A DNA stretch of 64,000 nucleotides from Phyllobacteriaceae bacterium (GTDB taxonomy: Bacteria; Pseudomonadota; Alphaproteobacteria; Rhizobiales; Rhizobiaceae), in NCBI GenBank assembly GCA_024742765.1, contig JANSXT010000001.1, positions 248,001 to 312,000 on the forward strand, in the 5' to 3' direction. Position numbers and translations under genes: made by a program. Positions 38,468 through 47,987 of the stretch are shown here, piece by piece (within the stretch, counting starts at the first letter, position 1; every line of letters begins with the position of its first letter). The notes beneath the pieces were generated by a model, which searched no databases, had not been told where the DNA came from, and saw only the letters and a program-made list of their open reading frames with translations.

Positions 38468-38902
38468 TCAGCGCAGGACGCGGCAGGCCGAATTGTAGAC
38501 GTTCCACCGGTCAAAGCCCGACACGCAGAATTCGACATTCGAGCCGATCGAGGCAAAGCCCGCGCCGCCCTCGATCAGATACCAGATCTTGCGCTCGCGC
38601 CCGTCCGACAGGTGCGCGGTCGCATGGCAGTAGCGCCGGGGGATCGGCCGCGCATCGTGCACGTCCTGCGGCAGATAGCGGTGCTGGTGGATGCCGGTGA
38701 TGTCGGCGATCGCCAGATCGTCGCGATGGTGCACATGCCGCGCCTGATGGGCAAAGCGCACCTTGATTTTCTTGATCATGCCCGGATCGGCGCATTCGGC
38801 GCTCTCGCGCAGCGGATAATAGGGCTCATGCGCCGATGCCTGCGGCATGGCCGTCATCAGCGCGCCGAGAACTGCCGCGCATGTCAGTGAGAGTTTGATC
38901 AT
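38468..38902 (-). CDS. Exported protein of unknown function
   Basis: A 144-residue protein with a clean signal peptide (LTCAAVLGALMTAMPQASA, cleavage before HEPYY). The mature part is histidine-rich (RFAHQARHVHHRDD), has four cysteines, and contains CHATAHLSDGRERKIWYLIE and VEFCVSGFDRWNVYNSACRV, which look like a small disulfide-stabilised beta domain. I do not recognise a family. It is 6 bp upstream of the RNase T2 gene and probably cotranscribed, so a periplasmic role near that enzyme is possible. Confidence 0.75.
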   Translation of the reverse strand: MIKLSLTCAAVLGALMTAMPQASAHEPYYPLRESAECADPGMIKKIKVRFAHQARHVHHRDDLAIADITGIHQHRYLPQDVHDARPIPRRYCHATAHLSDGRERKIWYLIEGGAGFASIGSNVEFCVSGFDRWNVYNSACRVLR

Positions 38903-39000
38903 TGGCCTGTCCATGCCTTGCCTCGGGGATGCATAGCAAGCGCGCCCGCCAAGGCCAAGCGCGGCGATGGGCCGGTGGACGATTTGTGGCCGCTCTTGCC

Positions 39001-39846
39001 TCAACGCAACGCTTCGATCCGGCATGCGCCCGCGCCCGGTGTACGCTCAAGCCGCTCGATCAGCCAGGGCAGCAGCGTGTCGAGTTCCGATGCCAGTGTG
39101 TAGGGCGGGTTGATGATCGCCATGCCCGAGCCGTGAAACGCGGCATCCGCCGGCGCTGCGACCGTGGTTTCGACGAGAAGCGCATCCTTGAAGCGCTGGC
39201 CGACGCCCGTCCGGAAAGCGGCGACCGCTGTTTCATGCTTGATCGGATACCAGGCCAGATATGTGCCCGTCGCGAAACGGCGTGCGGCCGCCTCGAGCCC
39301 ATCGAGCATGACATCGAATTCGTTGCGCGCTTCGAATGGCGGGTCGAGGATGACAAGCCCGCGCCGTTCAGGCGGCGGCAGCAGGGTCTTGAGCGCCTGC
39401 CATCCATCCACGTTTTCGACACGAATGCGCTTCCGGCGGGCGAACCGCGCGGCGAGCACGTTATGATCCTCCGCATGCAGCTCGCAGAACACCGCCCGGT
39501 CCTGCGGGCGCATCAGATGGGCGATCAGCGCCGGTGAACCGGGGTAGAAGCGTGGTTCACCGGTCGGGTTGAGCGATCGGACCGCATCGGCGAACGGGGC
39601 CAGCAGTGCGGCCACCGCGTCCGGCGCGCCGTCCAGATGCGGCCAGAGCCGGCCGATGCCGTCATCGGCCTCCGCGGTCTTGCGTGCCGATTCGCTTTCA
39701 AGATCGTAGGACCCGAGCCCGGCATGGGTGTCGAGCACGAAGACCGGCTTGTCCTTGCGCTGCAGATAGGTCAGCGCGCGTGTCAGGATCACATGCTTGA
39801 CGATGTCGGCGAAGTTGCCGGCGTGGAAGGCGTGCCGGTAGTTCAT
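39001..39846 (-). CDS. rlmJ: 23S rRNA (adenine2030-N6)-methyltransferase
   Basis: RlmJ methylates A2030 of 23S rRNA. The 281-residue protein begins [20 protein letters not shown] as in E. coli RlmJ (YhiR), has the SAM-site segment VLDTHAGLGSYDLES, and the catalytic LVILDPPFEARNEF. Its start overlaps the purN stop by four bases (ATGA). Confidence 0.95.
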   Translation of the reverse strand: MNYRHAFHAGNFADIVKHVILTRALTYLQRKDKPVFVLDTHAGLGSYDLESESARKTAEADDGIGRLWPHLDGAPDAVAALLAPFADAVRSLNPTGEPRFYPGSPALIAHLMRPQDRAVFCELHAEDHNVLAARFARRKRIRVENVDGWQALKTLLPPPERRGLVILDPPFEARNEFDVMLDGLEAAARRFATGTYLAWYPIKHETAVAAFRTGVGQRFKDALLVETTVAAPADAAFHGSGMAIINPPYTLASELDTLLPWLIERLERTPGAGACRIEALR

Positions 39847-40433
39847 CGCGCGCTTTGCCCGATCAGCATTTTCAGCGCTGCGGGATAGAGTTTGTGTTCC
39901 TCGGCCAGAACCCGCGCGGCAAGTGTCTCCGGCGTATCGCCGGCAAGGACCGGCACCCGCGCCTGGGCGATCACCGGGCCTTCATCCATGCCGGCGGTGA
40001 CATGGTGCACCGAACAGCCATGCACGGCATCGCCCGCCGCCAGCGCGCGGGCATGGGTGTCGAGCCCCTTGTGGCGCGGCAGCAGCGAGGGGTGGATGTT
40101 GATGATCCGGCCCTGCCATGGCGCCAGGAATTCGGCGCTCAGAAGCCGCATGAAGCCGGCAAGGCACACGAACTCGGCGTCCCAGGCGTGCAACTGGTCA
40201 TCGATGGCCGCCTCATGGGCGGCCTTGTCGGCAAAATCGGCGCGGGGCAGGGCAGCGGTCGCAATGCCGCGCCGCGCGGCGGTCGCCAACCCGCCGGCGT
40301 CCACGCGATCCGAAAGCACGCCGGCGATCATGGCGGGATAGTTGTCGGCGGCGCAGGCGTCGGCCAGTGCTTCCATGTTCGACCCGCGTCCGGAAATCAG
40401 CACCGCGACACGACGTTTGGCGTCGCTGGTCAC
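39843..40433 (-). CDS. purN: Phosphoribosylglycinamide formyltransferase
   Basis: PurN formylates GAR with 10-formyl-tetrahydrofolate in purine synthesis. The 196-residue sequence has [15 protein letters not shown] at the N-terminus and the catalytic Asn-His-Asp set in [14 protein letters not shown] and [13 protein letters not shown]. It overlaps purM and rlmJ by four bases each. Confidence 0.97.
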   Translation of the reverse strand: MTSDAKRRVAVLISGRGSNMEALADACAADNYPAMIAGVLSDRVDAGGLATAARRGIATAALPRADFADKAAHEAAIDDQLHAWDAEFVCLAGFMRLLSAEFLAPWQGRIINIHPSLLPRHKGLDTHARALAAGDAVHGCSVHHVTAGMDEGPVIAQARVPVLAGDTPETLAARVLAEEHKLYPAALKMLIGQSAR

Positions 40434-41512
40434 AGCGCCAGCGCCCCGCGATACCGGACGGCGGATGCGTCACCGCGCGGCACGAGCCGGCCGATCTCAG
40501 TGACCGTTTCGCCCGCATCGGCAAGCGCCGCTGCGACCGCCGGCGCCTTGTCCGCATCGGCGACGGCCACCATGCCGATGCCGCAATTGAAGGTGCGCAG
40601 CATCTCCTCGGCCCGCACGCCGCCCGTGCCGGCAAGCCAGGAGAACACCGGCGGGACGGCGATGGCGCCGAGATCGATCTCGGCCGACAGCGCCGCGGGC
40701 AGCACGCGCGGCAGGTTTTCGGTCAGCCCGCCGCCGGTGATATGCGCCAGGGCGGCAATCGCGCCGGTCTTGCGGATCGCCGCCAGCAGCGGTTTGACAT
40801 AGATGCGCGTCGGCTCGAGCAGGGCCGCGCCCAGCGTCCGGTCCGGATCGAACGGGGCAGCATCGTCCAACCCGATGCCGGACATGTCGACAATCCTGCG
40901 GACCAGCGAGAAGCCGTTGGAGTGAACGCCGGCAGAGGCCAATCCGAGCAGGACATCGCCGGGCTTCATGTCCTGCCTCGGCAAAAGCGTGCCGCGTTCC
41001 GCCGCGCCCACGGCAAAGCCCGCCAGATCGTAATCGCCGCCCGTATACATGCCCGGCATCTCGGCGGTTTCGCCGCCGATCAGCGCGCACCCGGCCCGTT
41101 TGCAGCCCTCGGCGATACCGCCGACGATCGCCGTGCCCCGCTCGACATCGAGCGCGCCGGTGGCGAGATAGTCGAGGAAGAACAAGGGCTCGGCGCCCTG
41201 AACCACCAGATCGTTGACGCACATGGCGACCAGATCGATGCCGACCGTGTCATGAATGCCGGTTTCGATGGCCAGTTTGAGCTTGGTGCCGACCCCGTCA
41301 TTGGCCGCAACCAGAACCGGATCGGCAAACCCGGCCGCTTTCAGGTCGAACAGGCCGCCAAAGCCGCCGATCGCCCCGTCCGCGCCCGGCCGTGCGGTCG
41401 ACTTGACCAGCGGCTTGATCGCATCGACCAGCGCATTGCCGGCATCGATGTCGACGCCCGCATCGGCATAGGTCAGCCCGTTGGGCGCATCGGCCTTGTC
41501 GCTGTCATTCAT
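40430..41512 (-). CDS. purM: Phosphoribosylformylglycinamidine cyclo-ligase
   Basis: PurM makes AIR from FGAM with ATP. The 360-residue protein has [20 protein letters not shown] at the N-terminus, [16 protein letters not shown], and [11 protein letters not shown], all standard. The gene pair purM-purN is translationally coupled. A 12-bp palindrome CTTGAATTCAAG lies in the divergent spacer at 41621-41632. Confidence 0.97.
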   Translation of the reverse strand: MNDSDKADAPNGLTYADAGVDIDAGNALVDAIKPLVKSTARPGADGAIGGFGGLFDLKAAGFADPVLVAANDGVGTKLKLAIETGIHDTVGIDLVAMCVNDLVVQGAEPLFFLDYLATGALDVERGTAIVGGIAEGCKRAGCALIGGETAEMPGMYTGGDYDLAGFAVGAAERGTLLPRQDMKPGDVLLGLASAGVHSNGFSLVRRIVDMSGIGLDDAAPFDPDRTLGAALLEPTRIYVKPLLAAIRKTGAIAALAHITGGGLTENLPRVLPAALSAEIDLGAIAVPPVFSWLAGTGGVRAEEMLRTFNCGIGMVAVADADKAPAVAAALADAGETVTEIGRLVPRGDASAVRYRGALAL

Positions 41513-41678
41513 CGGGTGCTTGTCTCATCCGCCGTTCAACTGACCGCGCTCATATGGCATCGGCCCGCGCGATGCCACGCCCGATCCGCCACGGCCACAG
41601 AAAATCGGGTCCCGACGCTACTTGAATTCAAGCGCCTACCGTCTTGGAACGGCTGCGAGGCTCGGCCATATGTAGGTC

Positions 41679-42257
41679 ATGGCGCACCATGACCCGACAG
41701 CACCGGTCCTGATGACGGTTCCCAACGCGATCACGCTGGCGCGGATTGCTGCGGTGCCGCTGCTCGGCTGGCTGATGGTGTCCGGGCAGTGGACGCCCGC
41801 TTTCTGGCTGTTTGTCTTCGCCGGCCTGTCCGATGCGATCGATGGCATCATCGCCCGCTGGTTCAATCAGGGCTCGGTCCTCGGCGCCTGGCTCGATCCG
41901 GTGGCCGACAAGGCGCTGCTGGTCACCGCCTTCGTGCTTCTCGCGGCCAGCGGGCTGGTGCCGTTCTGGCTCGTCGCGCTCGCCGTTTTGCGCGATGTCC
42001 TCATCCTTGCCGGTGTCGGGATCGCGCAATGGCGCGGCAAGCCGCTGACCATCCGCCCGATGATGGTCTCCAAGGCGACCACGGCGGCACAGATCGCTTT
42101 GATTGCGCTCGTGCTGGGCGCCAATGCCTTTTCCATTGCGGCGAGCCCGGCCATCGCGGCGCTCGTCTGGGCCACCGCCGCCTTGACCTTGGCCTCCTTT
42201 GCCACCTATGGCGTGGTGTTCGTGCGGCACATGGGGCGAGGCGGATACACCAGATGA
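41679..42257 (+). CDS. CDP-alcohol phosphatidyltransferase family protein
   Basis: A 192-residue membrane protein with the CDP-alcohol phosphatidyltransferase motif DAIDGIIARWFNQGSVLG followed by WLDPVADK. It resembles PgsA and cardiolipin synthase (CrdS-type) in Rhizobiales. A distinct pgsA is at 31670-32266, so this paralogue may join two phospholipids or make another lipid; the alcohol acceptor is not readable. Its TGA overlaps the ATG of the next gene by four bases. Confidence 0.9.
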   Translation: MAHHDPTAPVLMTVPNAITLARIAAVPLLGWLMVSGQWTPAFWLFVFAGLSDAIDGIIARWFNQGSVLGAWLDPVADKALLVTAFVLLAASGLVPFWLVALAVLRDVLILAGVGIAQWRGKPLTIRPMMVSKATTAAQIALIALVLGANAFSIAASPAIAALVWATAALTLASFATYGVVFVRHMGRGGYTR

Positions 42258-43357
42258 CCGAGCACATCTCAACGCGCACACTGCGTCGCCAGGCCTTTTT
42301 CTGGCTCGGCGCGCTGGCAGTCATGATCGCGTTCCTCTATGTCTTCCGGTCGATCCTGCTGCCGTTCCTGGCCGGGTTGGTCCTCGCCTATTTCCTCGAT
42401 CCGGTGGCCGATTTCTTCGAACGCCGCGGCCTGTCGCGGCTCGCCGCGACATCGCTCATCCTTGCGCTGTTCGTGCTGGTGTTCGCGCTGGCGCTGCTTG
42501 TCATCGTGCCGGTGCTGGCCACCCAGCTTGTCGAATTCATCGATCGTCTTCCGGCCTATCTCGCTCGCATCCGCGAGCTCGCCGCCGCCCTGCCGTTCGA
42601 TGCGAGTTGGCTCAACGGCTTTCTCGATCTGGAATCGGGCCAGTTGCCCGCCGGCATCGACCAGCTTCTGGCGCAGAGCGCCAGTTTCCTGACCGGCATT
42701 GCGCAGGGCATCTGGTCGTCCGGCATGGCGCTTTTGAACATTGTCGGCCTGTTCGTGGTGACCCCTGTGGTCGCCTTTTACATGCTGCTCGACTGGGACC
42801 GGATGATCGCACGCATCGACGCCTGCATCCCGCGCGACCATGTGGAAACGGTACGCGAGATCAGCCGCGACGTGGATGCGGCCATTGCCGGCTTCATTCG
42901 CGGGCAGGGCACCGTGTGCCTGATCCTCGGCGTCTTCTATGCAATCGCACTGACCATCGCCGGGCTCAATTTCGGCCTTCTGATCGGCCTGTTCGCCGGG
43001 CTGATCAGCTTCATTCCCTATGTCGGCTCGCTTGTCGGGCTGGTTCTTTCGATCGGCGTCGCGCTGGTGCAGTTCTGGCCCGACTGGATCATGATCGCGG
43101 TCATTGCGGCCATCTTCTTTGGCGGGCAGGCGGTTGAAGGCAACATCCTCCAGCCCAAGCTGGTCGGCGACAGTGTCGGCCTGCATCCGGTCTGGCTGAT
43201 GTTTGCGCTTTTCGCCTTCGGCTCGCTTTTGGGCTTTACCGGCATGCTGATCGCCGTTCCGGCCGCCGCCGCTGTCGGCGTTCTGGTGCGCTTTGCCGTT
43301 GGCCGATATCTGGACTCCGACCTTTATGTGGGATCATCGGAAGATCAGGGCCAATAG
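42254..43357 (+). CDS. AI-2E family transporter (PerM-like permease)
   Basis: A 367-residue membrane protein of the AI-2E exporter/PerM family, with about eight hydrophobic segments and the typical long helical linker after the third. The pattern LPFLAGLVLAYFLDPVADFF, then GFIRGQGTVCLILGVFYAIA and SFIPYVGSLVGLVLSIG is family-specific. The exported substrate is unknown. In Rhizobiales it precedes hdaA, as here (24 bp gap). Confidence 0.92.
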   Translation: MTEHISTRTLRRQAFFWLGALAVMIAFLYVFRSILLPFLAGLVLAYFLDPVADFFERRGLSRLAATSLILALFVLVFALALLVIVPVLATQLVEFIDRLPAYLARIRELAAALPFDASWLNGFLDLESGQLPAGIDQLLAQSASFLTGIAQGIWSSGMALLNIVGLFVVTPVVAFYMLLDWDRMIARIDACIPRDHVETVREISRDVDAAIAGFIRGQGTVCLILGVFYAIALTIAGLNFGLLIGLFAGLISFIPYVGSLVGLVLSIGVALVQFWPDWIMIAVIAAIFFGGQAVEGNILQPKLVGDSVGLHPVWLMFALFAFGSLLGFTGMLIAVPAAAAVGVLVRFAVGRYLDSDLYVGSSEDQGQ

Positions 43358-43381
43358 CCCCGACGCGATGATGGGACCGTC

Positions 43382-44080
43382 ATGGCCGACCGACAGATGC
43401 TGCTTGATCTGGGCCGCGCGCCATCGCTGACGCGCGAGGACCTGATTGTCACCGATGCCAATCGCGACGCGGCTGCGCTGGTCGATCGTTGGCCCGGGTG
43501 GGCATCGCCCTTTGCGGTGATCGCAGGCGGCCCGGGCAGCGGCAAGACGCATCTGGCCTCGGTCTGGCAATCGGTGTCAGGCGCCCATGCGATGGTCGAT
43601 CCACAACGCCCTTCGGCGGCTGACCTCGACGCCGCCCAGGCGGGCACGCCAATCCTGTGCGACGGCCTCACGCCCGAGGGCCTTGATGAGGCGGCCTTCT
43701 TTCACCTTCTGAACGCGGTGCGCGGCGCCGGCGGTTCGATCCTGATCACCGCCGAGACCGCCCCTTCGGGCTGGTCTCTTGCCACGCCGGACCTGATGTC
43801 GCGCTTCCGCGCGGCAACGGTCGCCAGCCTCGGCCTTCCCGACGATGATCTGCTGCGCGCGGTGGCGGTCAAGCTTTTTGCCGACCGGCAGGTTGCCGTC
43901 GATCCTTCCGTGGTCGCCTATCTGCTGCCGCGTCTCGAACGTTCGCTGTCGGCGCTCGCCGATATCGTCGTGCGGCTCGACGAGGTCGCATTGGCCCGCA
44001 AAATGTCGATCACGCGGCCGCTGGCCGCCGAAGTGCTGCGCGATCTGGGCGAGCCGGACCAGCCCGACTTGAGCCTTTAA
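43382..44080 (+). CDS. hdaA: HdaA, regulatory inactivator of DnaA
   Basis: A DnaA-related AAA+ protein that stimulates ATP hydrolysis on DnaA when bound to the sliding clamp, limiting reinitiation. The 232-residue protein starts with a clamp-binding QMLLDL motif (residues 5-10), has the Walker A GGPGSGKTHLAS and the LPDDDLLRAVAVKLFADRQ sensor-side helix. It lacks the DnaA DNA-binding domain IV. It lies directly before ppk. Confidence 0.9.
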   Translation: MADRQMLLDLGRAPSLTREDLIVTDANRDAAALVDRWPGWASPFAVIAGGPGSGKTHLASVWQSVSGAHAMVDPQRPSAADLDAAQAGTPILCDGLTPEGLDEAAFFHLLNAVRGAGGSILITAETAPSGWSLATPDLMSRFRAATVASLGLPDDDLLRAVAVKLFADRQVAVDPSVVAYLLPRLERSLSALADIVVRLDEVALARKMSITRPLAAEVLRDLGEPDQPDLSL

Positions 44081-44169
44081 GCATGATCGGGCGAAGCGCT
44101 CGCCCTGTCACCAAATCGTGGTAATTGTGGATTAGGGCGAAGCGCAAACACGCACCGACGGGAACGGCC

Positions 44170-46392
44170 ATGGACAAGACGGACCTTCAGGAGGTCGCCG
44201 CCAACTTTGAAAACGAGGGCGAGGTGCACGGCGCACCGACATCGCCCGTGGCGATGATCGCAAACGACGACCCGTCGCGTTTCATCAACCGCGAATTCTC
44301 CTGGCTGCAGTTCAACTGGCGCGTTCTGGACGAGGCGCGCAACGAGCATCAGCCGCTTCTGGAACGCCTGCGCTTCCTGTCGATTTCGGCGGCCAATCTG
44401 GACGAGTTCTTCATGGTCCGCGTCGCCGGTCTTGCCGGCCAGGTGCGCGAAGGCGTTTCCGAACGCTCTGTCGACGGCCGGACGCCCGAAGACCAGCTCG
44501 ACATGGTGCTTGAGGAAATCGCCCGCCTTCAGACCGAGCAGCAGGTCGTCCTGTCCGAACTGCGCGAGGAAATGGCAAAGGCGGGCATTGAGATCGTCCG
44601 GGCCGAGAGCCTGACCGATGATGATCGGGACTGGCTGGAAGACGAATTCCTGCAGACGATCTTCCCGGTCCTGACGCCGCTCTCCATCGATCCGGCGCAT
44701 CCGTTTCCGTTCATTCCGAATCTGGGCTTTTCGATTGCGCTGCAACTGGTCAACCGCACGACCAAGAAGGTCATGAACGCGCTTTTGCGCCTGCCCACAG
44801 CGCTCAAGCGCTTCGTCGCGCTGCCCACCGAGGCGCCCAATGCGCGATTCATCTCGCTTGAGGACATTGTCGGCCTCTATATCGCCCAGCTCTATCCGGG
44901 CTATGAGATTCGCGGGCAGGGCACGTTCCGCATCATCCGCGACAGCGACCTGGAAGTGGAGGAAGAGGCAGAAGACCTGGTGCGCTTCTTCGAGAGCGCG
45001 CTCAAGCGCCGCCGCCGCGGCCAGGTCATCCGCATCGAGTTCGACCACGAAATGCCGCGCACGCTGCGCGAGTTCGTCGCCCACGAACTGGGCGTGCCCG
45101 AAGCGCGGATTTCGGTCCAGCCCGGCATTCTGGCGCTCAACACCGTCTCCGAGATCGTCAAGGTGCCGCGCGACGACCTGCTCTACGCGCCCTACACCGC
45201 GCGCTTTCCCGAGCGCATCCGCGAGCACAATGGCGATTGCCTCGCCGCCATCGGCCAGAAGGACATTCTGGTCCACCACCCCTATGAGAGCTTCGATGTG
45301 GTGGTCCAGTTCCTGCGGCAGGCGGCGGCGGACCCGGATGTGATCGCCATCAAGCAGACGCTCTACCGCACCTCGAACGACAGCCCGATCGTGCGCGCCC
45401 TGATGGATGCCGCCGAGATGGGCAAGTCGGTCACCGCGCTGATCGAACTGAAGGCCCGTTTCGACGAGGAAGCCAACATCCGCTGGGCGCGCGATCTTGA
45501 GCGTGCCGGCGTGCAGGTCGTGTTCGGCTTCGTCGAACTGAAGACCCATGCGAAAATGTCGCTCGTGGTGCGGCGCGAGGAGAACGGGTTACGGTCCTAT
45601 GTGCATCTGGGCACCGGCAACTACCACCCGATCACCGCCAAGATTTACACCGACCTGTCCTACTTCACCTGCGATCCAGTGCTCGCCCACGATGTGGCGC
45701 AGGTCTTCAACTTCATCACCTCCTATGCCGATCCGCCCGACGACATGCGTCTGGCCGTCTCGCCGATGCATATGCGCGACCGCCTTGTCGGCCTGATCGA
45801 GGCGGAAACGGCGCATGCACTTGCGGGCCGGCCGGCCGGTATCTGGATGAAGATGAACTCGCTGGTCGACGGCCATCTGATCGACGCGCTCTATGAGGCC
45901 AGTGCCGCGGGCGTCGAGATCGATCTTGTCGTACGCGGCATCTGCTGCCTGCGCCCGCAGGTGGCGGGCCTTTCGGAAAACATCCGCGTCAAGTCGATCG
46001 TCGGCCGGTTCCTCGAACACAGCCGCATCTATTGCTTCGGCAACGGCAACGCGCTGCCGTCCGAGGACGCGATCATTTATATGGGGTCTGCCGATTTGAT
46101 GCCGCGCAATCTCGACCGCCGCGTGGAAACGCTGGTGCCGCTGGAAAACGAGACCGTGCACGAGCAGGTGCTCAGCCAGATCATGCTGGCCAACATGCTC
46201 GACAACCAGCAGAGCTATGAGGTGCTGGAAAACGGCCGGTCCCGCCGGATCGAACCGGGCCCCGACGAGGAAGAATTTGACGCGCAGACCTATTTCATGA
46301 CCAATCCGAGCCTGTCGGGTCGCGGAAAGTCGTTGAAATCTTCCGCGCCGCAATTGATCGCGCACCGCAAACGGGTCCAAACCAAGGTCTGA
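44170..46392 (+). CDS. ppk: Polyphosphate kinase 1
   Basis: Ppk1 polymerises the terminal phosphate of ATP into polyphosphate. The 740-residue protein has the N-terminal [18 protein letters not shown], the HKD-like phospholipase D fold, and the autophosphorylated histidine in [18 protein letters not shown], with the second conserved histidine in [14 protein letters not shown]. Start chosen at ATG 44170. It is 20 bp upstream of ppx, so synthesis and breakdown of polyphosphate are cotranscribed. Confidence 0.97.
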   Translation: MDKTDLQEVAANFENEGEVHGAPTSPVAMIANDDPSRFINREFSWLQFNWRVLDEARNEHQPLLERLRFLSISAANLDEFFMVRVAGLAGQVREGVSERSVDGRTPEDQLDMVLEEIARLQTEQQVVLSELREEMAKAGIEIVRAESLTDDDRDWLEDEFLQTIFPVLTPLSIDPAHPFPFIPNLGFSIALQLVNRTTKKVMNALLRLPTALKRFVALPTEAPNARFISLEDIVGLYIAQLYPGYEIRGQGTFRIIRDSDLEVEEEAEDLVRFFESALKRRRRGQVIRIEFDHEMPRTLREFVAHELGVPEARISVQPGILALNTVSEIVKVPRDDLLYAPYTARFPERIREHNGDCLAAIGQKDILVHHPYESFDVVVQFLRQAAADPDVIAIKQTLYRTSNDSPIVRALMDAAEMGKSVTALIELKARFDEEANIRWARDLERAGVQVVFGFVELKTHAKMSLVVRREENGLRSYVHLGTGNYHPITAKIYTDLSYFTCDPVLAHDVAQVFNFITSYADPPDDMRLAVSPMHMRDRLVGLIEAETAHALAGRPAGIWMKMNSLVDGHLIDALYEASAAGVEIDLVVRGICCLRPQVAGLSENIRVKSIVGRFLEHSRIYCFGNGNALPSEDAIIYMGSADLMPRNLDRRVETLVPLENETVHEQVLSQIMLANMLDNQQSYEVLENGRSRRIEPGPDEEEFDAQTYFMTNPSLSGRGKSLKSSAPQLIAHRKRVQTKV

Positions 46393-46412
46393 CACGTTTT
46401 GGACCGGGCGGA

Positions 46413-47987
46413 ATGACAGGGCTTTGGTCAATGATTGAAACCGAAGACGCCCAGGGCCGGCTGAAGAATCGCGCGCCTGTCGGCGTGGTCGATATCGGCT
46501 CCAACTCGGTTCGCATCGTTATCTATGAGGGCATGGTCCGCGCGCCGGCGGTACTCTTCAATGAAAAGGTTTCTTGCGGGCTCGGGCGCGGCATCGCGCA
46601 GACCGGCCGCATGGATGAAGACGCCGTCGAGCGGGCGCTTGCGGCGCTGACGCGCTATCGCGCGCTTGCCGACCAGGCCGGCGTCGATACGCTTTATGTG
46701 CTGGCGACCGCCGCTGCGCGCGAAGCGGAAAACGGTCCTGACTTCATCGGCCGTGCGCAGGCGATCCTGCGTGCCGAGATCCGCATCCTGACCGGGGCCG
46801 AGGAAGCACGCTATTCCGCCTTCGGCGTTATCTCCGCCTTTCGTGCGCCCGATGGCGTTGCCGGCGATCTGGGCGGCGGCAGCGTGGAGATGGTCGATGT
46901 CCGCGATCAGCAGATCGGCGATGGCGTATCATTGCCGCTCGGCGGCATTCGTTTGCAGGACGCCTCGGGCGGCGACCTGCGCGAGGCCGAGAAGATCGCC
47001 CGCAAGCTGATCGCCGGCTCGAAGATGGCCGATGCCTGCAAGGGCCGTGTCTTCTATGCGGTCGGCGGCACATGGCGCGCCATCGCCAAGCTGCACATGG
47101 AGGAGACGGGCTATCCGCTGCGTGTCACGCACGGCTATCAGATCACGCCCGAGCAGGCGCAGAAGTTCCTGAGAAAACTGGTCGATGCCGATCTCGACAA
47201 GCTCAAGGGCATTCACATCATCTCCTCGGCCCGCCGGGCATTGCTGCCCTTCGGCGCGATCGTCCTTCTGGAGATCATCCGCCGCATGAAGCCCTCGGCC
47301 ATCGCCTTTTCGGCGCTTGGCGTCCGCGAGGGCTATCTGTTCGGCCAACTCGACAAGGACATGCGCCGGCGCGACGGGCTTCTGGAAGCGGCCGACGAAC
47401 TGGCGGTCCTGCGCTCGCGCTCGCCGCGCCACGCCCGTGAACTGGCGCGCTGGACGGCCGACAGTTTCGCCGCCTTCGGCATCGACGAGACGGTGGACGA
47501 GGCGCGCTATCGCGATGCCGCCTGCCGGCTGGCCGACATTGGCTGGCGCGCCCATCCCGACTATCGCTCGGCCCAGTCGCTTGCGATCATCGCCTATTCG
47601 AGCTTCATCCAGGTCAGCCATGAGGGCAGGGCCTTCATCGCCCTTGCCAACTATTTCCGCTATGAGGGCCTGAAGAATGAGAGCCTCGCGCCCGAAATCC
47701 GAAAGCTGACATCGGACCGCATGTGGCACAGGGCCAAATGTCTGGCCGCATTCCTCCGCGTCGCCTACCTCTTCACCGCCGCCATGCCCGGCGTCATCGC
47801 CGATCTGCGCTGGCGCAAGGCCGACGATGGCACGATGGAGCTGGTCATTCCGGCCAACCGGGCGGCCCTGGCCGGTGAACGGCCCGAGGCGCGGCTTTCG
47901 CAGCTTGGCAAGGTGACCGGCGTCAATGTGGGCCTGGCGATTGCCGATCCGCCGTCAGATCGACGGTCGCTATCCGCCGGTCGCTGA
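46413..47987 (+). CDS. ppx: Exopolyphosphatase, Ppx/GppA family
   Basis: Ppx removes terminal phosphates from polyphosphate; relatives act on pppGpp. The 524-residue protein has the ASKHA phosphate-binding VVDIGSNSVRIVIYEG, GDLGGGSVEMVDV, and a C-terminal helical domain (residues about 320-520) of the rhizobial type. Either the ATG at 46413 or 46431 could be the start; I use the first since GGACCGGGCGG precedes it. Its last 65 bp overlap the end of the convergent rnd gene. Confidence 0.93.
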   Translation: MTGLWSMIETEDAQGRLKNRAPVGVVDIGSNSVRIVIYEGMVRAPAVLFNEKVSCGLGRGIAQTGRMDEDAVERALAALTRYRALADQAGVDTLYVLATAAAREAENGPDFIGRAQAILRAEIRILTGAEEARYSAFGVISAFRAPDGVAGDLGGGSVEMVDVRDQQIGDGVSLPLGGIRLQDASGGDLREAEKIARKLIAGSKMADACKGRVFYAVGGTWRAIAKLHMEETGYPLRVTHGYQITPEQAQKFLRKLVDADLDKLKGIHIISSARRALLPFGAIVLLEIIRRMKPSAIAFSALGVREGYLFGQLDKDMRRRDGLLEAADELAVLRSRSPRHARELARWTADSFAAFGIDETVDEARYRDAACRLADIGWRAHPDYRSAQSLAIIAYSSFIQVSHEGRAFIALANYFRYEGLKNESLAPEIRKLTSDRMWHRAKCLAAFLRVAYLFTAAMPGVIADLRWRKADDGTMELVIPANRAALAGERPEARLSQLGKVTGVNVGLAIADPPSDRRSLSAGR

